Below, piece by piece: positions 1 through 12,519 of a DNA stretch of 64,000 bases. This stretch comes from Microvelia longipes (taxonomy: Eukaryota > Arthropoda > Insecta > Hemiptera > Veliidae): the NCBI GenBank assembly GCA_018340805.1, contig JACMZG010001913.1:40534296-40598295 (forward strand), written 5' to 3'. The notes beneath the pieces were generated by a model that saw only the letters and a list, made by a program, of their open reading frames with translations, searched no databases and was not told where the DNA came from. Position 1 is the first letter of the stretch. Every line of letters begins with the position of its first letter. The position numbers were made by a program, and so were the translations under genes.

Positions 1-437
1 ATATAATTTTATCTTTTTCAAGGCTTAACATATTAAAATATTAAAAATAGAGGCTTGACATTTAAAATAACATTTAAATTAGAGGTCCCTATAATTTTTT
101 TTGTAATATCAAGAAAACCATTCCCCCTCAAAACCTTTGGCCAGTTTAGATTAAACTAGATTTTTAAAATGGCTGCCAGGGTCTTAAGATAACAACAGAT
201 AAGATTGAAGAAAGATTTAATTTGTTAATTGTGATTACTTAAGTACATTTGTAAACATTTGGCATTAAAACCCATTTTTAATTTAATAAAATGTCAACTA
301 TTAAAATATTAAAAAGGAGATGTGGAGATGCCTTGTAATTATCGGGGAATCTCCTTCATTAATACCATAGCAAAATTATTTACAGCTATTTTATTATTAC
401 GTCTAGAGGCCTGGTGTCTAAAAACATCATGTTCTAA

Positions 438-941
438 ATGAGTATCAGGCTGGGTTTCGGAGGGTTACTCTCCGTGGACAATGTTTATAATTTGATATCT
501 ATGGTCCAGTTAGTGTCAGCTCAAAAAAATGATAAGCTTTATGTTTTCTTTGTGGATTTTTCAGCTGCTTTTGATAGCATTCTTCGCAAGGCACTCCTTC
601 ATAAACTGAAGGTCATGGGTGTTTCAAAATTTGTAACTATATTAGAATCATTGTTCAAAAATACAAAAGCAAGAGTATGGACTAAGAAGGGCTCTCAGAA
701 GCTTTTGAAAACATGCTCTGGAGTACGTCAGGGTGCTTTACTAAGCCCATTGCTCTTTGCCCTCTTCTTAAATGATCTTTACGATGCAGTAGGCGGGGGG
801 CTTAGAATTGGTGGTAAACTTATTAGAGTCTTGCTTTACCCAGATGACATTATTCTTGTAGCCTCTGACCCCAGAGTTTCTTCAGTTTATGATGATTGTC
901 TTGCGGATATATGCCGAGTTTGGAATTACAAGTTAACTTAA
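438..941 (+). pseudogene. LINE reverse transcriptase core, fragment
   Basis: The 167-residue reading shows RT motif A (FVDFSAAFDS), motif B (GVRQGALLSPLLF) and motif C as YPDD instead of the usual YADD; the two catalytic aspartates remain. The N-terminal part is in another frame: homologous fingers sequence lies upstream at 330-430. The protein would copy RNA into DNA for the element's own transposition. A stop at 942 is followed by the next RT segment (NLSKSKIMIFGKGG) in an overlapping frame, so the gene is broken. Family assignment is firm; clade is not determined. Confidence 0.85.
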
Positions 942-1528
942 GTAAATCCAAAATAATGATATTTGGTAAAGGGGGCAGGAGAGCAAGAAATGAGCACTGG
1001 AGTTATAGAAAAGTTAATATTGAAGTGGTATCAAATTATAAATATCCTAGGTATTGTAATGTCGAGGCTCAGCTTTGAACTCATTTAAAAGAAAAAATTG
1101 CATTAATTCCAAAATATGTATAGGTTGTCTCTGGAGGCAACTTTTTCAAGATAACCAAATTAGTTTTGAGGATAAAGTAAAGGTTTTTGATTCAGTAGTA
1201 AGAACTGGAATGTGCTACGGCTCTCAAATTTGGGGGTTTAAAAAAGTATGATACTGTAGAGCAACTCAAAGATTTTTCCTAAAAAAGATACTCTTGCTTC
1301 CAACAAAACGCCTAACTGTGATGGTACACACTTGAAACAGGCTTAGAATCTCTCTTTGTGTTCACTATGACGAACTCATATCAACTATGTTTTAAAAACC
1401 CTTGGAAATGGACAAAGTAGACTGCCTAAACTTTTTCTCAAACCTCTTAATAGAAAAAAATTTAGGATGGAAATAAAGTTTGGGAAGATTGGTTACAAAA
1501 ATTAAACCTTGTCATAGATTGGAAAGAC

Positions 1529-2017
1529 TTGAAAAGTGTCAGAGAGGCCTCAGAATGTATTTTAAGTGAAATAAAATTGCATGAAAAAGAGCTTTCAGTG
1601 ATTAAAGCAGGACAGTCTAGCTTTGCCCCTTTATACAAGGAACTAAACCCTGTTGATTATTTAAACAATGACAAGCTTTCTTCTTATCAAAAAAGCCAAA
1701 TATTTAGAGCAAGGACAGAAATGTTAGGTTTAAACTATAACAAATGGACTCCACCTGAACAATGGTCATGTACTCCTGTGCAACAGTGGCTCAGAGAGAA
1801 TGTTTTCCATTTTATTGCAGAGTGCACAACATTAAAAGAATTCAGACTTCCATTTTTGGGTTCAGCTGTACTTACTAAAGATGACCTGATAAACTGGTTA
1901 AATGGCTCTAATGGCTGGACAAAATTACTTAGCTTTATCACATGTGCAAAAAATTACAGATCATTATTCAGAGTTCTATTAAATAAGAAACAGGTGTTGA
2001 TTCTAAAATCAACCTGA
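1529..2017 (+). pseudogene. LINE ORF2 C-terminal segment
   Basis: This 162-residue reading matches in style the C-terminal region of arthropod LINE ORF2 proteins: a stretch of charged helices, then a degenerate C/H motif around VFHFIAECTTLKEFR, then a tail resembling the LNG..W..L..F....YR end. The first cysteine pair of the expected CxxC..H..C motif is not visible (the segment reads WSCTPVQQW), so this copy has lost part of it. It sits downstream of the RT core of the same element and ends about 215 bp before the (TTA)n tail. Confidence 0.65.
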
Positions 2018-2260
2018 TTTTAAAATTAGAATGCAACTCATGTATGGCACAGAGCTTATTATTATCTCTGAATAATAAGTGCTGGTCCTTATCTTTTCTT
2101 TTGTTCTAAAAAAGTAATTTAATTTTATTTTTTGTAATTTTTCTTCCTAGTGACGGACATAAGTCCAACCAGTATGTTTTCTTTTATCTGTAGCTGTTTA
2201 AAAGCAATGTTTAATATAAATAAAGAACATTTTATTATTATTATTATTATTATTATTAAA

Positions 2261-3406
2261 ATATTAAGTCAACAAACCCTCCGTATTGAAAACGAAAAAA
2301 AATATTTGTGACAGTTTTGAACTAATTTCTGTCACAAAATAATCTCCACCAAAGACAACCAACATAATATTTGAGTAACCTCTACAGTTACTCCAGACGC
2401 TGACAAAAATACCTTCTATGGACATCGGCAATGTTTTGACAGCCTGAAAAGAGAGTAGTGACTTGATGATTATATGCCACTATGATCGTTACTAATGCAA
2501 TTATACACAATAAATGTTGCTAAATAATATATTTCACAAAAATAATTATCCAATTTTATTTTCGTAATTTACTGATATTGCTGTTAATAGATTAGTTAGT
2601 AGTTACTATAGTATAGTTAAGAGTAAACATTTTTGACTAGGTTTGCAAAATTTCAGTCTTATCAAAATATACACATCTCAATCGTGTATATTTCTTTACC
2701 AAGATCACCCAAAAATTAGACGATGAGTCGACCTTGAACCTACAAGTCGTTATCACACCAATACCCATTCAAAAGTTACGAAAAAATTAAAATCATGAAT
2801 TAAAGTAATACATAGGCCTAACAGTACTTTGGCTGGATCAAAACTTTGGCAAAACATTAATAGAATCATCTTGGAAAAATGTGAAAGTTAAAATAAATAA
2901 ATTAAATACGACGTAAATATTCCGGGTCAAATGTGACACGTCGGCAAACGAATCGAACTTTCATTCCGAACAACTCGTTACGATCAGTTTATACAATCCT
3001 AAACAGTAATCAAACAAAATGAAATTGAAAATAGGGTAATTACTGGATAAAGTTGAATTTAACACAAACAAAGAAGGACAAAGATAGTAAATAAAAGGTT
3101 TTTTTAACTTACTGTACTGTAGTTCCAAAAATCCGTCCTAAATATTGCTCTTAAGGATCCAGTTTGCTGTTAATGTGTCTCCCTGTAATCAAAGTATTGT
3201 TATTTAATAATTTAATCATAAATCTTCACAATAATTTGATTTAAATTAAAAGAATTTATAAACAAAATATAAAATATCGAATTAGTAAGTGAACGCACCG
3301 ATTGGCAGACGAGAAATAATCAGATTTGTCGCTAGGAGCGCTGTTACCTGTCGGTTGTCATATGATATCAGTTTAGCCAACTCATTTTTTTACTCATTTT
3401 TGCCAG
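2261..3406. other. intergenic, no recognised gene
   Basis: AT-rich sequence between the LINE tail and the first MITE. I see no open reading frame worth calling and no clear repeat structure. Confidence 0.6.
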
Positions 3407-3414
3407 CATTTTTG

Positions 3415-3698
3415 CATAGAGATATATTTTTAGAGGGGGCATAGCCTATCTCATTATTGAGAGGCCTGAAACACCATTTTGGTGCTCTCATGGGCTTTAT
3501 GTAACTTCATTAAAACCTCATTCGCGAGTGAGTTAGGATTAATAATAGATCAATTTGGCATTCCGCGCTTTGTTTAAGTTAAGAGTTGTATTTTAAACGT
3601 TCTACTATATGTTACTCTAATTTTGTTCTCTTATTTATTACTTTTTTTAATGTTTCAAAATTCAACCAATAGGGCTCCTCTAGTTATATATCTCTATG
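3415..3698. mobile_element. hAT-like MITE, 284 bp, 8-bp target duplication
   Basis: The element starts CATAGAGATATAT and ends with the exact reverse complement ATATATCTCTATG; similarity of the two ends continues inward for about 25 bp. It is flanked by perfect 8-bp direct repeats CATTTTTG at 3407-3414 and 3699-3706. It has no coding capacity. An 8-bp duplication fits the hAT superfamily among others; the TIR does not start with the common CAGGG. Relatives lie at 54953-55155 and 59736-60092. Confidence 0.85.
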
Positions 3699-4139
3699 CA
3701 TTTTTGTGCTTAATCATCTTCTTACGGAAATTTCAAAGTGGAAGTTGCACTTTTTACTAATCCCACTGTTAGATAACAGTCCTACAATATAAAGTATTCA
3801 TAATTTATCTCAAACATATAATTCTACCATGTGCTACTTAAAGACATATTTAGCGTGTGTAGTCAAGAAATAATTGAGTCTCATCCCTCCACCAAAAGTA
3901 TTCATTCTAGCCTAGCTTGATTCAAGATTAGAATAATATGGAAGAATACAGGACATTGACCATCGACATTATTCACTTTGGTATTGCTACTTCAAGTTAA
4001 TATGGGTACGTCCTACATTTTATCAGATTTTCTTTGAAAAAAATTTGCTACTGAGATAGCTCTTGTGGTGGGGGGGGGGACCCGCACGGGAATGTGTCCA
4101 AAATCCATTTTTGAGGTCCTCTATAAACGAAAAAATTCG

Positions 4140-5300
4140 TATTATTGAAATACTTGTATAGAAACGTAACTTTATGTACTTATTTATTACGTACTCGTAA
4201 AGGTACTTATTTATTACGTAAAGGTACTTATTTATTACGTAAAGGTACTTATTTATTACTAAAGGTACTTATTTATTACGTAAAGGTACTTATTTATTAC
4301 GTAAAGGTATTTAATACACTTGTACCAAATGTCAACTCAATTGGATTATTTTCCAATTTTTTTAAAAAAACGTACATCAGTCGTCTGATAAAAATTAAAC
4401 TAATACTAGTAATGAGATGAGAGCTCGTATCTTTTTCCTGTACCCTAAGAAGGGTAATTTTGCCCGTTATTGTAATAATAAATAATAAATAAATAAATAA
4501 TAAATTTGTGGAGATTTCAAAGTGACGATTAACCTGTGATCAACACCCGATGCCACGTTTCGAAGAACTTTTCCTCGTCACATCGGATTTGCTACGCTCA
4601 TCCTCCCTGCTTTGGACTCGCTTCGCTCGTCCTCAGAACATAAAATTCGCCAAACTTATACTGCAGCATATCCTCGGACTGGCTCTGCTCGTCCTCAGAG
4701 AGTAAATGCATCCGTTTCATTTCTGAATCCATACATCACTGAACGCTCAATGGTTAAGTAACTTTTTATGATCCTACAAAAGTCATGAATATACTTGTCG
4801 TATTACAACGAAACTTAGAGTACTTATTTATTACGTAAAGGTATATACTTTTATCAAATTTTAACTCAATTGGATTTTTTCCGATTTTTACCATTTTTTA
4901 AAAAACGTACACAAGTCATTTGATAAAAATTAAACTATTGCTGATAATGCAATAAAACGTGGCATTATATGTTAGCCTTATACATGGCTACATGCGTGCC
5001 AAATCTCAATCCGATCCCAACATTTTTTTGCGTTTTATAATGGAATTTTTGCCGAGCCAGTATGGCGGGTTAGTGATGTCATAAAAAATATTTTCTTAAT
5101 GACACAACTACAGCGGTAGGCTAATTTTTGTACTATTAAGACTAATATTTTTTTTACAAAATTTCAATTCTTTAGCATACACTGGGAGCTACGATTATAA
5201 CAGAAACACACACATAAAGACGGACAACTTTGTGAGAACCACTTTAAAAACACCTGTAATGGATAATTCCAGTCACATCCCGGTTTCAGATTTTTTGCAA
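4140..5300. repeat. dispersed repeat family, copies 1 and 2
   Basis: Two diverged copies of a non-coding repeat (from about 4145 and 4790). Shared landmarks are the GTACTTATTTATTACGTAAAGG unit edge, a stretch TCAACTCAATTGGATT, the phrase AAAATTAAACTA and, in the longer copies, ACAACTACAGCGGTAG. A third copy lies at 5930-6560 inside the hAT-type element. Between the copies there is a short motif CTCGTCCTCAG repeated at about 4627, 4688 and 5836. The 118-residue minus-strand reading at 5164-5520 lies in this repeat and is not supported as a gene. Confidence 0.65.
4163..4315. repeat. tandem repeat, about 21-bp unit
   Basis: A run of about six copies of a unit containing GGTACTTATTTATTACGTAAA. 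It lies at the left edge of the first copy of the 4.1-6.6 kb dispersed repeat; single units recur at about 4819 and 5970 at the same relative place in the other copies. Confidence 0.8.
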
Positions 5301-5784
5301 ACACAATGAGGAAAAGTAATAAGGAAAGTACCGGTCGAAGCGCAAAGGGCCTAGGCCGCGGAGCGGCCAAGATAGCGAAGACCACTTGTTTAATGCACCT
5401 AATATGATATTTTAGCAATTTTTCAAGCGAAGGAAACCTTTTTGCCCATTGCTGGGGAAGCGATCCTCTTTTGCTCATTGCGAGCGAAATGAGGCTCTTC
5501 CAAAACTCCCATGACCCCAACCTTATAAATTATTCACACAACATAATTGTACGAGAGTTATTTTTCAATCCTGTAAGTATTTTGAGCCAGTTTCAGTTAG
5601 TAATTAACTTTATTTGATTTATTCTATTGATATGAGTTCTTGATGCAACGCATTACTAGTTTAATTATATTTCAAATATATTATTTAAAATAATGAAATT
5701 TTTGTTATAATTTTTTTTACTAATTTGCAGTGCGGGTTAATCTTACTTTTCTGATTTTTCAAGGGGTCAAATGACCCGTTTGAC

Positions 5785-6719
5785 CAGGGCCGGACCTAGG
5801 TATTTAAGCCAACATGTTTTCGGACTTGCTTCACTCGTCCTCAGATAGTAAATGCATCTATTTCATTCTCTGCGATCATCCATACAGAACTGATCACGCT
5901 CAGTGCTATTAAACTTTCATGATCCAAAAAAAAATCATGGATATAGCTGTCGCATTGAAACTTAACTTTGTGTACTAATTTATTAAGTAAAGATGTACAC
6001 TTGTACTAAATTTCAACTTAATTCAATCATTTTTTGATTTTTTAAAAAACATACATTAATCATTCCATGAAAATTAAACTAATGATGATAATGAGATGAA
6101 ACTTGGCACATATGCTAGTCTTATACGTAGCTATGCATGTCAAACTTCAATTAGATTGCATAACATTTTCGTGTTTTTCGATTTGTCAAAATTTTCGCTG
6201 AGTCATTGTTGCGGGTTGATTACGTCATAAAAAAATATTTTTATTTTTTTTACTAATTTGCAGTGCGGGTTAATCTTACTTTTCTGATTTTCCAGGGAGT
6301 CAAATGACCCGTTTGACCAGAGCCGGACCTAGGCCAGTGTCTTTAAATAAATAAAAAAATATTTTCCGAATAGCACAACTACAGCGGTAGATTGATTTTT
6401 CTACCAAGTTTCAATTTTCCAGCATAAATTCACTAGGAGTTACGATGATAACAGACACAATACAGACAGACAACTTTGAGAAAACCACTCAGGATGCATT
6501 TAAAACACCTGAAACGGATGATTCCGGTTTTGGTTTTTTTTTGCAAACACAATACTCTTTCTATATATCTACGGTATAAATGAGGAAAAATAATAAACTA
6601 ATAAAACTTATTCCGTATTTAACTCTTTTTTTGAAGTTTCAGATTTTTTACAATGCCTAGAATCTTAATTTTGCGTCCCGGGCGGCCGCCTGGTCCACTC
6701 CTTCTTTAATCCGGCGCTG
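5785..6719. mobile_element. hAT-type non-autonomous element, 935 bp, 8-bp target duplication
   Basis: The left end reads CAGGGCCGGACCTAGG and the right end is the reverse complement of CAGCGCCGGATTAAAG, a short imperfect TIR of hAT style. Perfect 8-bp flanking repeats CGTTTGAC lie at 5777-5784 and 6720-6727. No transposase is visible. The interior carries a copy of the local dispersed repeat, plus a second copy (about 6245-6341) of the left end together with its outside flank (about 5717-5806), meaning host flank has been duplicated into the element. Confidence 0.8.
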
Positions 6720-6727
6720 CGTTTGAC

Positions 6728-8439
6728 CCCCCCCCCTCTGTGGACGCCCATGTCAAGTATATTTTAGAGGTGAAGAGATTTAGACTAATTTTAGACAAAT
6801 CTATTAAAAACAATATCAGGATTCTACGACCAGCATAAACTGCTAGAGTTTTAGACACGATTTTCTAAATGCAGATTGGCCTTTCTTATTTTTCCTTCAC
6901 TTATTGTTAATTTTGTCGTCGGCTCGGCATTTCTTAAGGTCGTTTGCCCTGAATGGACCAGTAGAATTCAAGCTTGGTATTACCTGGAGATAATAAAACG
7001 GGACGTTGTACCCGGCCCTTTGTAAGGTCAGATAGGCCCTTTGTAGGTTGCGCATGCGCACTATGAAGCGTTGGTTAAGGTACTTTTTCTCTCATTTTCT
7101 AGATCGTCTTACGTGGCCGATCTCTGGAATTTCTTGGATGGTCCTGAATCGAATAAAGGACACGTTTTTATTAATTAATTTTTTTTAATTTAATTAATTA
7201 ATTCTTATTTAATTAATTAATTCTTTATCTTTTTTATTTAATTAATTCTTCATTAATCTACTTAATTGAAATGTGCTATTTATAAAACTTTGGTAATAAG
7301 CACGGATGTGTGCCAACCACAACCCATCACCTTTAACTTCAACCACCGCGTCCATCACTTCCGCATCTCGTCGAAATAATGTAAGTAGAAAATTACTATG
7401 ATCATTGTAATTTTCGATTTACCAAACAATGATACAAGAGACTTCTATAAAATGATCTGATTGGGATTGATGTGCAAGTTATTTGCGCTGAATCGTATGC
7501 CAGAAGACTAGCATAGAGTGCCTGTATATCAGTGATCTGCAGGCATTCTAGCACAAACCAACCGACTGAGTTTTTATAATTTACTTCCTAATTTTAATTA
7601 CATGGTAATGCCTCGAAGATTAGGTGGCGAAATATGGATCGTTTTATGTAGCAAGATTTTACAAAATTATGTTTGATTGAAACAGTTTGATTATATGAAC
7701 TGACATTTTCCAACTCATATTTTATAAGAATGCATTAATACTTGAGGTTATAAAATCGTTCGCCATGACAGTTCCTCTCTAGGGAAGATTAGTAGGATGA
7801 AGAAGAACTTATTTTACTTTTTTCCCTCTCCGTCTATTACAAATTTTATCTCAATTATTTTGATCTCACATAGCGTTATTAATTTATTTTTCGAGTGTAT
7901 AATGGAATAGAACCAATAATTCTATTATATTTCTCTATACTTAAGTGTGATGTAGTTTTTAAAATAGTGTTTTATTTAACTTTAATGTGCTTTTTTCATT
8001 TATTGTTTTAAGTAGTCTGTGGTAGTTTCCATGTGGAGTTAGGTAACTATTTTTGTTTAATTTTAATATTTTTATTCTTAGTCAGTTTCATTTTCAATTA
8101 AATTATTATTATTGTAAGATATTTATGATCCGACATTTACAATTATGAGGTTGTTAAGAAGAGTCAGTACTTTGTTCACATGGGGTGTTTCGCTTTGCCT
8201 TACTAACTATTGACACAACCCCCACTGACTAGAAACTTTTGGATTGAAAGGAAGAGGATTGAGGAGGAAAAACGTAGGGAGCCGTATAAGAAATATGGAT
8301 AAGAAGGGTGGGGGATTGATGAGGGTTGAGGAACTAGGGAGGTTGATATGAAATTTGAAATAACTTGTGTTAGGGAGTTTATTAAGGAATAAAATTTGGA
8401 CGCCTCCTCAGACCTCTGTTCCATATCTTTCTCAAGAAC
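6728..8439. other. intergenic, low-complexity AT sequence
   Basis: Contains a TTAATTAATT-rich low-complexity stretch at about 7165-7270 and two nearby copies of AGGCCCTTTGTA (7012-7050). The short minus-strand reading at 8203-8424 has a compositionally biased S/P/F-rich sequence and no recognisable domain, so I do not call a gene. Confidence 0.5.
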
Positions 8440-9960
8440 TATTTAGAAAGAATATTCTGATTTGATTTCTATCCCAAACTCGTGCACATGCACTTCTTCA
8501 TTCATGCAAGGTAGTATCACTTGTTAATTTAGCAAATTCTTCTTGTGCTTTTAAGTTTAAAAAAATAATTTCTTCCATTTCAATTGAAAATGGATTGCAA
8601 ATCTATTGTTGTGTATCGATATCATTGGGAAAATACCTATGCATGTAAACTTCCATATCCTTCAAATTATTAACTATAATTTTTGTTATAGGAGTATCTT
8701 TTTTTGAAATATTGTTAAATTATATACTCTTCAGTAAATAGAAACATTTCAAGCGATCCACTTTCCACTCTGTTCTTCCATATAAAGTTTTTTTAACAAA
8801 GGCCTCAAGTTTATTTTTTAACATAAACATATTAACACAGACATTGATAAATTCATATCACTGATTTTATCAAAAATATCTGCCAAATAGCTTAGCTTGA
8901 GAAGCCATAAATTGTTGTGAAAATAATCGCCCAAATTAGAATTTTGCTCTGTTAGAAATATAAAAAAATCATCTTTTAAAGTTAATAATCGTTTCAAACT
9001 TCGACCTGTGATAGTCACCCAACTTCAGCATGTAGCAATAAACTTGTATCATCCGAATCCATATCAATGCACAAATTTTTAAACAATCGACTATTAAGTG
9101 CTCGACTTTTAATAAAGTTAATGATTTTGACTGCATCAAAAAAAGTGTTTATTTCTGGTGCAATTTTTTTTTAACAACAAGTGCCTCTCATTGAATCATT
9201 TATCATAATATGTAATCATCATATGTAATATGATCATTTCCAGCTTTAACAAATGCTGTAAACCAAGATCTTGTCTGGTCATTGCTGCATTACCATCTGT
9301 GCACACACCAACACAATTTTTCCAATTTAATCCTTATTTTTTTAAAAAAACTTTTACTTTTTTATATATATCTTTTCCACAAGTATGACCTTCCAGAGGA
9401 CGACAAAACAGTATATCTTCAAGAATGCTTCCCTCATTAATATATCTTACAAAAAGTAACAACTGTGCCATTTTTGAAATGTCTGTCGACTTGTCTAGTT
9501 GTATTGCAAACTTTGAGCTGTCTTATTTAGGCCTCATAAGAAGCTGTTGAAATTGATCATTGCTAATGTCTGAAATTCATTTGGACACGGTGTCATTTGA
9601 TAATGGAATTTTACTAATTTCAGCAGCATACTGTTTTCCATGAACAATTTCAGATATTCTTATAGCTGCAGGTAGTAAAAGTTGCTCTCCAATAGTAAAA
9701 GGTTTTTCTTTTTTGCTATCAAATACAAAATTTCATACGATCCCAATAGATATTTATTATTCAAAGTAACATACTTCTCCAAAGTGGACTTTTCTTTATT
9801 TGGTGTTTGCAAAAGACGCTCAAAATATTCTATTGGCTTTTTTTCAAATGTCGTTGCAGTTTTGACGGTTTCATGCTTTCTGCAGCCAAAACTTCTTTGC
9901 AAATTAAGCACACTGGTTGTTCTTCATTTATTGGCCCTACGTAACAGTTTTGCATTGCCA
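8440..9960 (-). pseudogene. hAT transposase of ZBED5/FAM200 type, decayed
   Basis: Read on the minus strand from 9960 down: a BED-finger start (PINEEQPVCLICKEVL followed by KLQRHL), a shift, then the segment at 9911-9660 (IEYFERLLQ..., YEILYLIAKKK), then about 9660-9340 with KFAIQLDKSTDISKMAQLL and EDILFCRPLEGHTCGKDIY, and after a gap 9018-8818 with LKRLLTLKDDFFIFLTEQNS and WLLKLSYLADIFDK. A tail (EEFAKLTSDTTL) lies near 8510-8560. These are the landmarks of hAT-derived ZBED5/FAM200/SCAND3-like proteins. Repeated stops and frame changes make it a pseudogene. It would bind and move its own element's DNA. No TIRs were found around it. Confidence 0.85.
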
Positions 9961-11160
9961 CTTTTTTCTAAAAATAGTTATATTAAAACTACAATAGTAT
10001 TTTGTATGATTTTTATTTGTACATAGTGTATATAGTAATTTTACAATTTTATTTATAATGATTGAAAAGTATCAGATCTTTGCGACCCCCTTTCAGTAGT
10101 CTAAAGATATGTGTTGGGAAAATTAAAAAAAGAAGTTAACCAATTTTCAGATACTGTTCATTCCAGATTTTTTGAGGGCCGCAAGTATACACAGCTCAAA
10201 TACATACATGTACATTTATTATTTTCACAATATTACATGATGTCAAATATCTATCAAAAATAATGTTAACTGTAAGTTTTGAAGTTTCTTTTTATTTATT
10301 AAATAATACACAGACTTGCATCCTTTTACATAATAAAATATGATAAACATAACAAAAATAGATCTGACATGATTCATAAGTAAAACAGAATCCTAAAAGA
10401 TATAAGTAACACAAAAAAATACACATATCAATACAATAAAAATTTAAATAAGTATCTGACCTCAGTAATCTGACCTGAGTCAGTAAAACAACTGCAATAT
10501 AAAAAATAACAAATGTAATTAAAGAGTAAATAATCCAATTTGTAGTTCCAAACATTAAATAGAACATAGTAATAGTTAAGCTAACTAAAATACAATTTTA
10601 TTTGAATCCAAGAAGTTTTTTCTGGATTCTTACAAGGTTGAAAGTGTTTAAAATAAATAGAAAATATGCCTTGAAATGCAGAATTAGCATTCTGTGCACT
10701 TCAAGATCTTAAAATACATCTATAGTATACATTTATTGTTTGTAATATGTTAATAAAGGATCTCTTAGAATTTCAAGAGTGGTAAGAATAATTTACAGAA
10801 GTTTGAATATTAGTTATTGTGAAGAGACTGAATTTTCTTATTTGTATGAATATTACTTCCTTAAGCCAGTCTGATTAATATTAAAAGGTGTTAAGAAATT
10901 AAGAACAATAATAATGAAAGAAATGATTATTTTTACCTATCTCATAGCTACCTGTACGATTGAGTGGTTCCATAGAACCACAGACAATGCAGTGTAATGT
11001 TTTCTGTTTGCCGGGAAGCTGTACATCAGCCACTTATTTGTAGTGGTAACACATCAGTGCATCATCTCCTCACCTTCCTTCATTTCACCAACGAGACAAT
11101 CTAAAGACAGCCAAGGAATTGTATTGTTGTTTCATACAATCTCTACTTTTATAAGAAATT
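9961..11160. other. intergenic, no recognised gene
   Basis: AT-rich sequence. The reading at 10292-10567 on the minus strand is hydrophobic and Y/F/C-rich, as random AT-rich DNA gives; no domain is recognisable. Confidence 0.5.
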
Positions 11161-11165
11161 ATTAC

Positions 11166-11475
11166 CTTTACACAAACTAATACATTCAATTAATACATTT
11201 ACACAAATTAATACATGCAATTAATACATTAACATATATTAATACATTCAATTAATTCATTTACTCAAATAAATACATTCTATTAATGCAATTACACAAA
11301 TTAATATATTCAATTATTACATTTACACAAATTAATACATTCAATTATTACATTTACACAAATTAATACATTTACTCAAATAAATACATTCTATTAATAC
11401 ATTTACACAAATTAATACATTCAATTAATACATTTACACAAATTAATACATTCAATTAATACATTTACACATGCA
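11166..11475. repeat. minisatellite, about 31-bp unit
   Basis: About ten imperfect copies of a 31-bp unit built from two half-units, AATTAATACATTCAATTAAT and ACATTTACACA. Some units are shortened or carry CTCAAATAAATACATTCTA variants. Confidence 0.85.
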
Positions 11476-11649
11476 ATAAATTAATGCATTCAATTACACA
11501 ATTAATTCATATTACTACAATTATAATTAAAAAAACATGGCCCCACTTAATCACCTCTGTTGTGTGTACCTTTACCCAAATCATTACTGTGCCTCATCTC
11601 TATTCTGCTAATAATTTTTGGGAAAAACAGTAATTTAGTTATAATTATA

Positions 11650-12512
11650 TTCAATACAGCAGAATGGCTGTATTAGTAACAACATACCAAATAAATAGTA
11701 ATAGTAATTCAATGAAGTAATCATGATCCTCATCATCTGATGATGGAAGCTGGAAAATTCCTTCTTCAGGCTCATTAGGATCTCTTTCTTCTTTGCTCTC
11801 CAAATCCTGAATACTTACTTGTATCACCATCCTTTCTGTAACATTTATCTACGATAAATAAAACAAATAAAAGTCAATATAAAACAAAGTCAAAATAAAA
11901 CAAATAAAAGTCACAAGACAAAACCAAGAGTTTGGTTATATATTAGTAAGTTTATACTACGAGTACAGTGTTGGCAATATTAAACAGTCAGTGTTACCAA
12001 TAACATTAAACTTTCCACTTAGTCGTTTAATCTTGGAATATTTGCAGTATCTGTTTGCATTATGATCCAGGCGTGTCTTACACAATTCAACCATTGTGTG
12101 CTGTCCACTCTCTTATTGGCTTCTTCAGTTATTTCTTTCGCAGCTGTGAGAGTAAAAATTTTATTATTCTTTGCTACAGATCCTTATACATCCGCCCTAA
12201 CTAACTCATTGAGATCATAGTGGCAGTGGTAAGGTGAGAGTCTCAACACTGTCTCTTTTTCGCTGTCAACTTTTTAGTTGTAATTTTTTTGCTTGGTTCA
12301 AGATAGAATTGAGCTTGCTCAAAGAGCACGGGCCTCAGCATATGACTAGCAAAATTGATGTTCTTATTCTTCAGATAAGCAATTTCATCCGACTTTGCAG
12401 TGGATGCTGTCCCCACTTTCTCTAACAGTTTGGAATGATAAGGCAGATTGTCCACAACGATAACTATGTGGGGAGGTATGTTTGGGAGAAGTTGATTGTG
12501 AAACCATTTCAT
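11650..12512 (-). pseudogene. DDE_3 (Tc1/mariner superfamily) transposase, 3' half, decayed
   Basis: The minus-strand segment at 12512-12243 reads LLPNIPPHIVIVVDNLPYHS, with the catalytic-region landmark (V-x-D-N-x-PYHS) of DDE_3 superfamily endonucleases. Lower down, about 12150-12010 encodes the WLNCVRHAWIIM helix typical of the C-terminal region, then the frame stops. A last acidic tail (SSDDEDHDYF) lies at about 11855-11700 and is preceded on the minus strand by a plausible splice acceptor (TATCGTAG). So the piece may have been an intron-containing transposase, now broken. The N-terminal helix-turn-helix part was not identified. Confidence 0.7.
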
Positions 12513-12519
12513 GGAAACT

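Larger units (their letters stand above)
300..2260 (+). mobile_element. 5'-truncated LINE (non-LTR retrotransposon), decayed
   Basis: This block holds the RT and C-terminal part of a LINE ORF2 broken by frameshifts and stops, followed by a 3' end with AATAAA-like sequence and a (TTA)n tail at about 2232-2258. Reading begins with NYRGIS-like fingers around 335-350, continues through the RT core (438-941), a segment at 896-1078 and a C-terminal segment (1529-2017). The endonuclease domain and ORF1 are missing, as expected for 5' truncation during target-primed reverse transcription. Several shifts are needed to follow the reading, so it is inactive. Confidence 0.85.

Noticed and set aside
5164..5520. 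118-residue minus-strand open frame
   Set aside because: It lies in a dispersed non-coding repeat whose other copy has no matching frame, and no domain is recognisable.
8203..8424. Minus-strand 73-residue open frame
   Set aside because: Low-complexity S/P/F-rich composition and position just beyond the hAT transposase remnant; no domain.
11166..11475. Possible CRISPR or tRNA-like repeat
   Set aside because: Units are directly tandem and AT-rich without spacers or any cloverleaf; it is a minisatellite.
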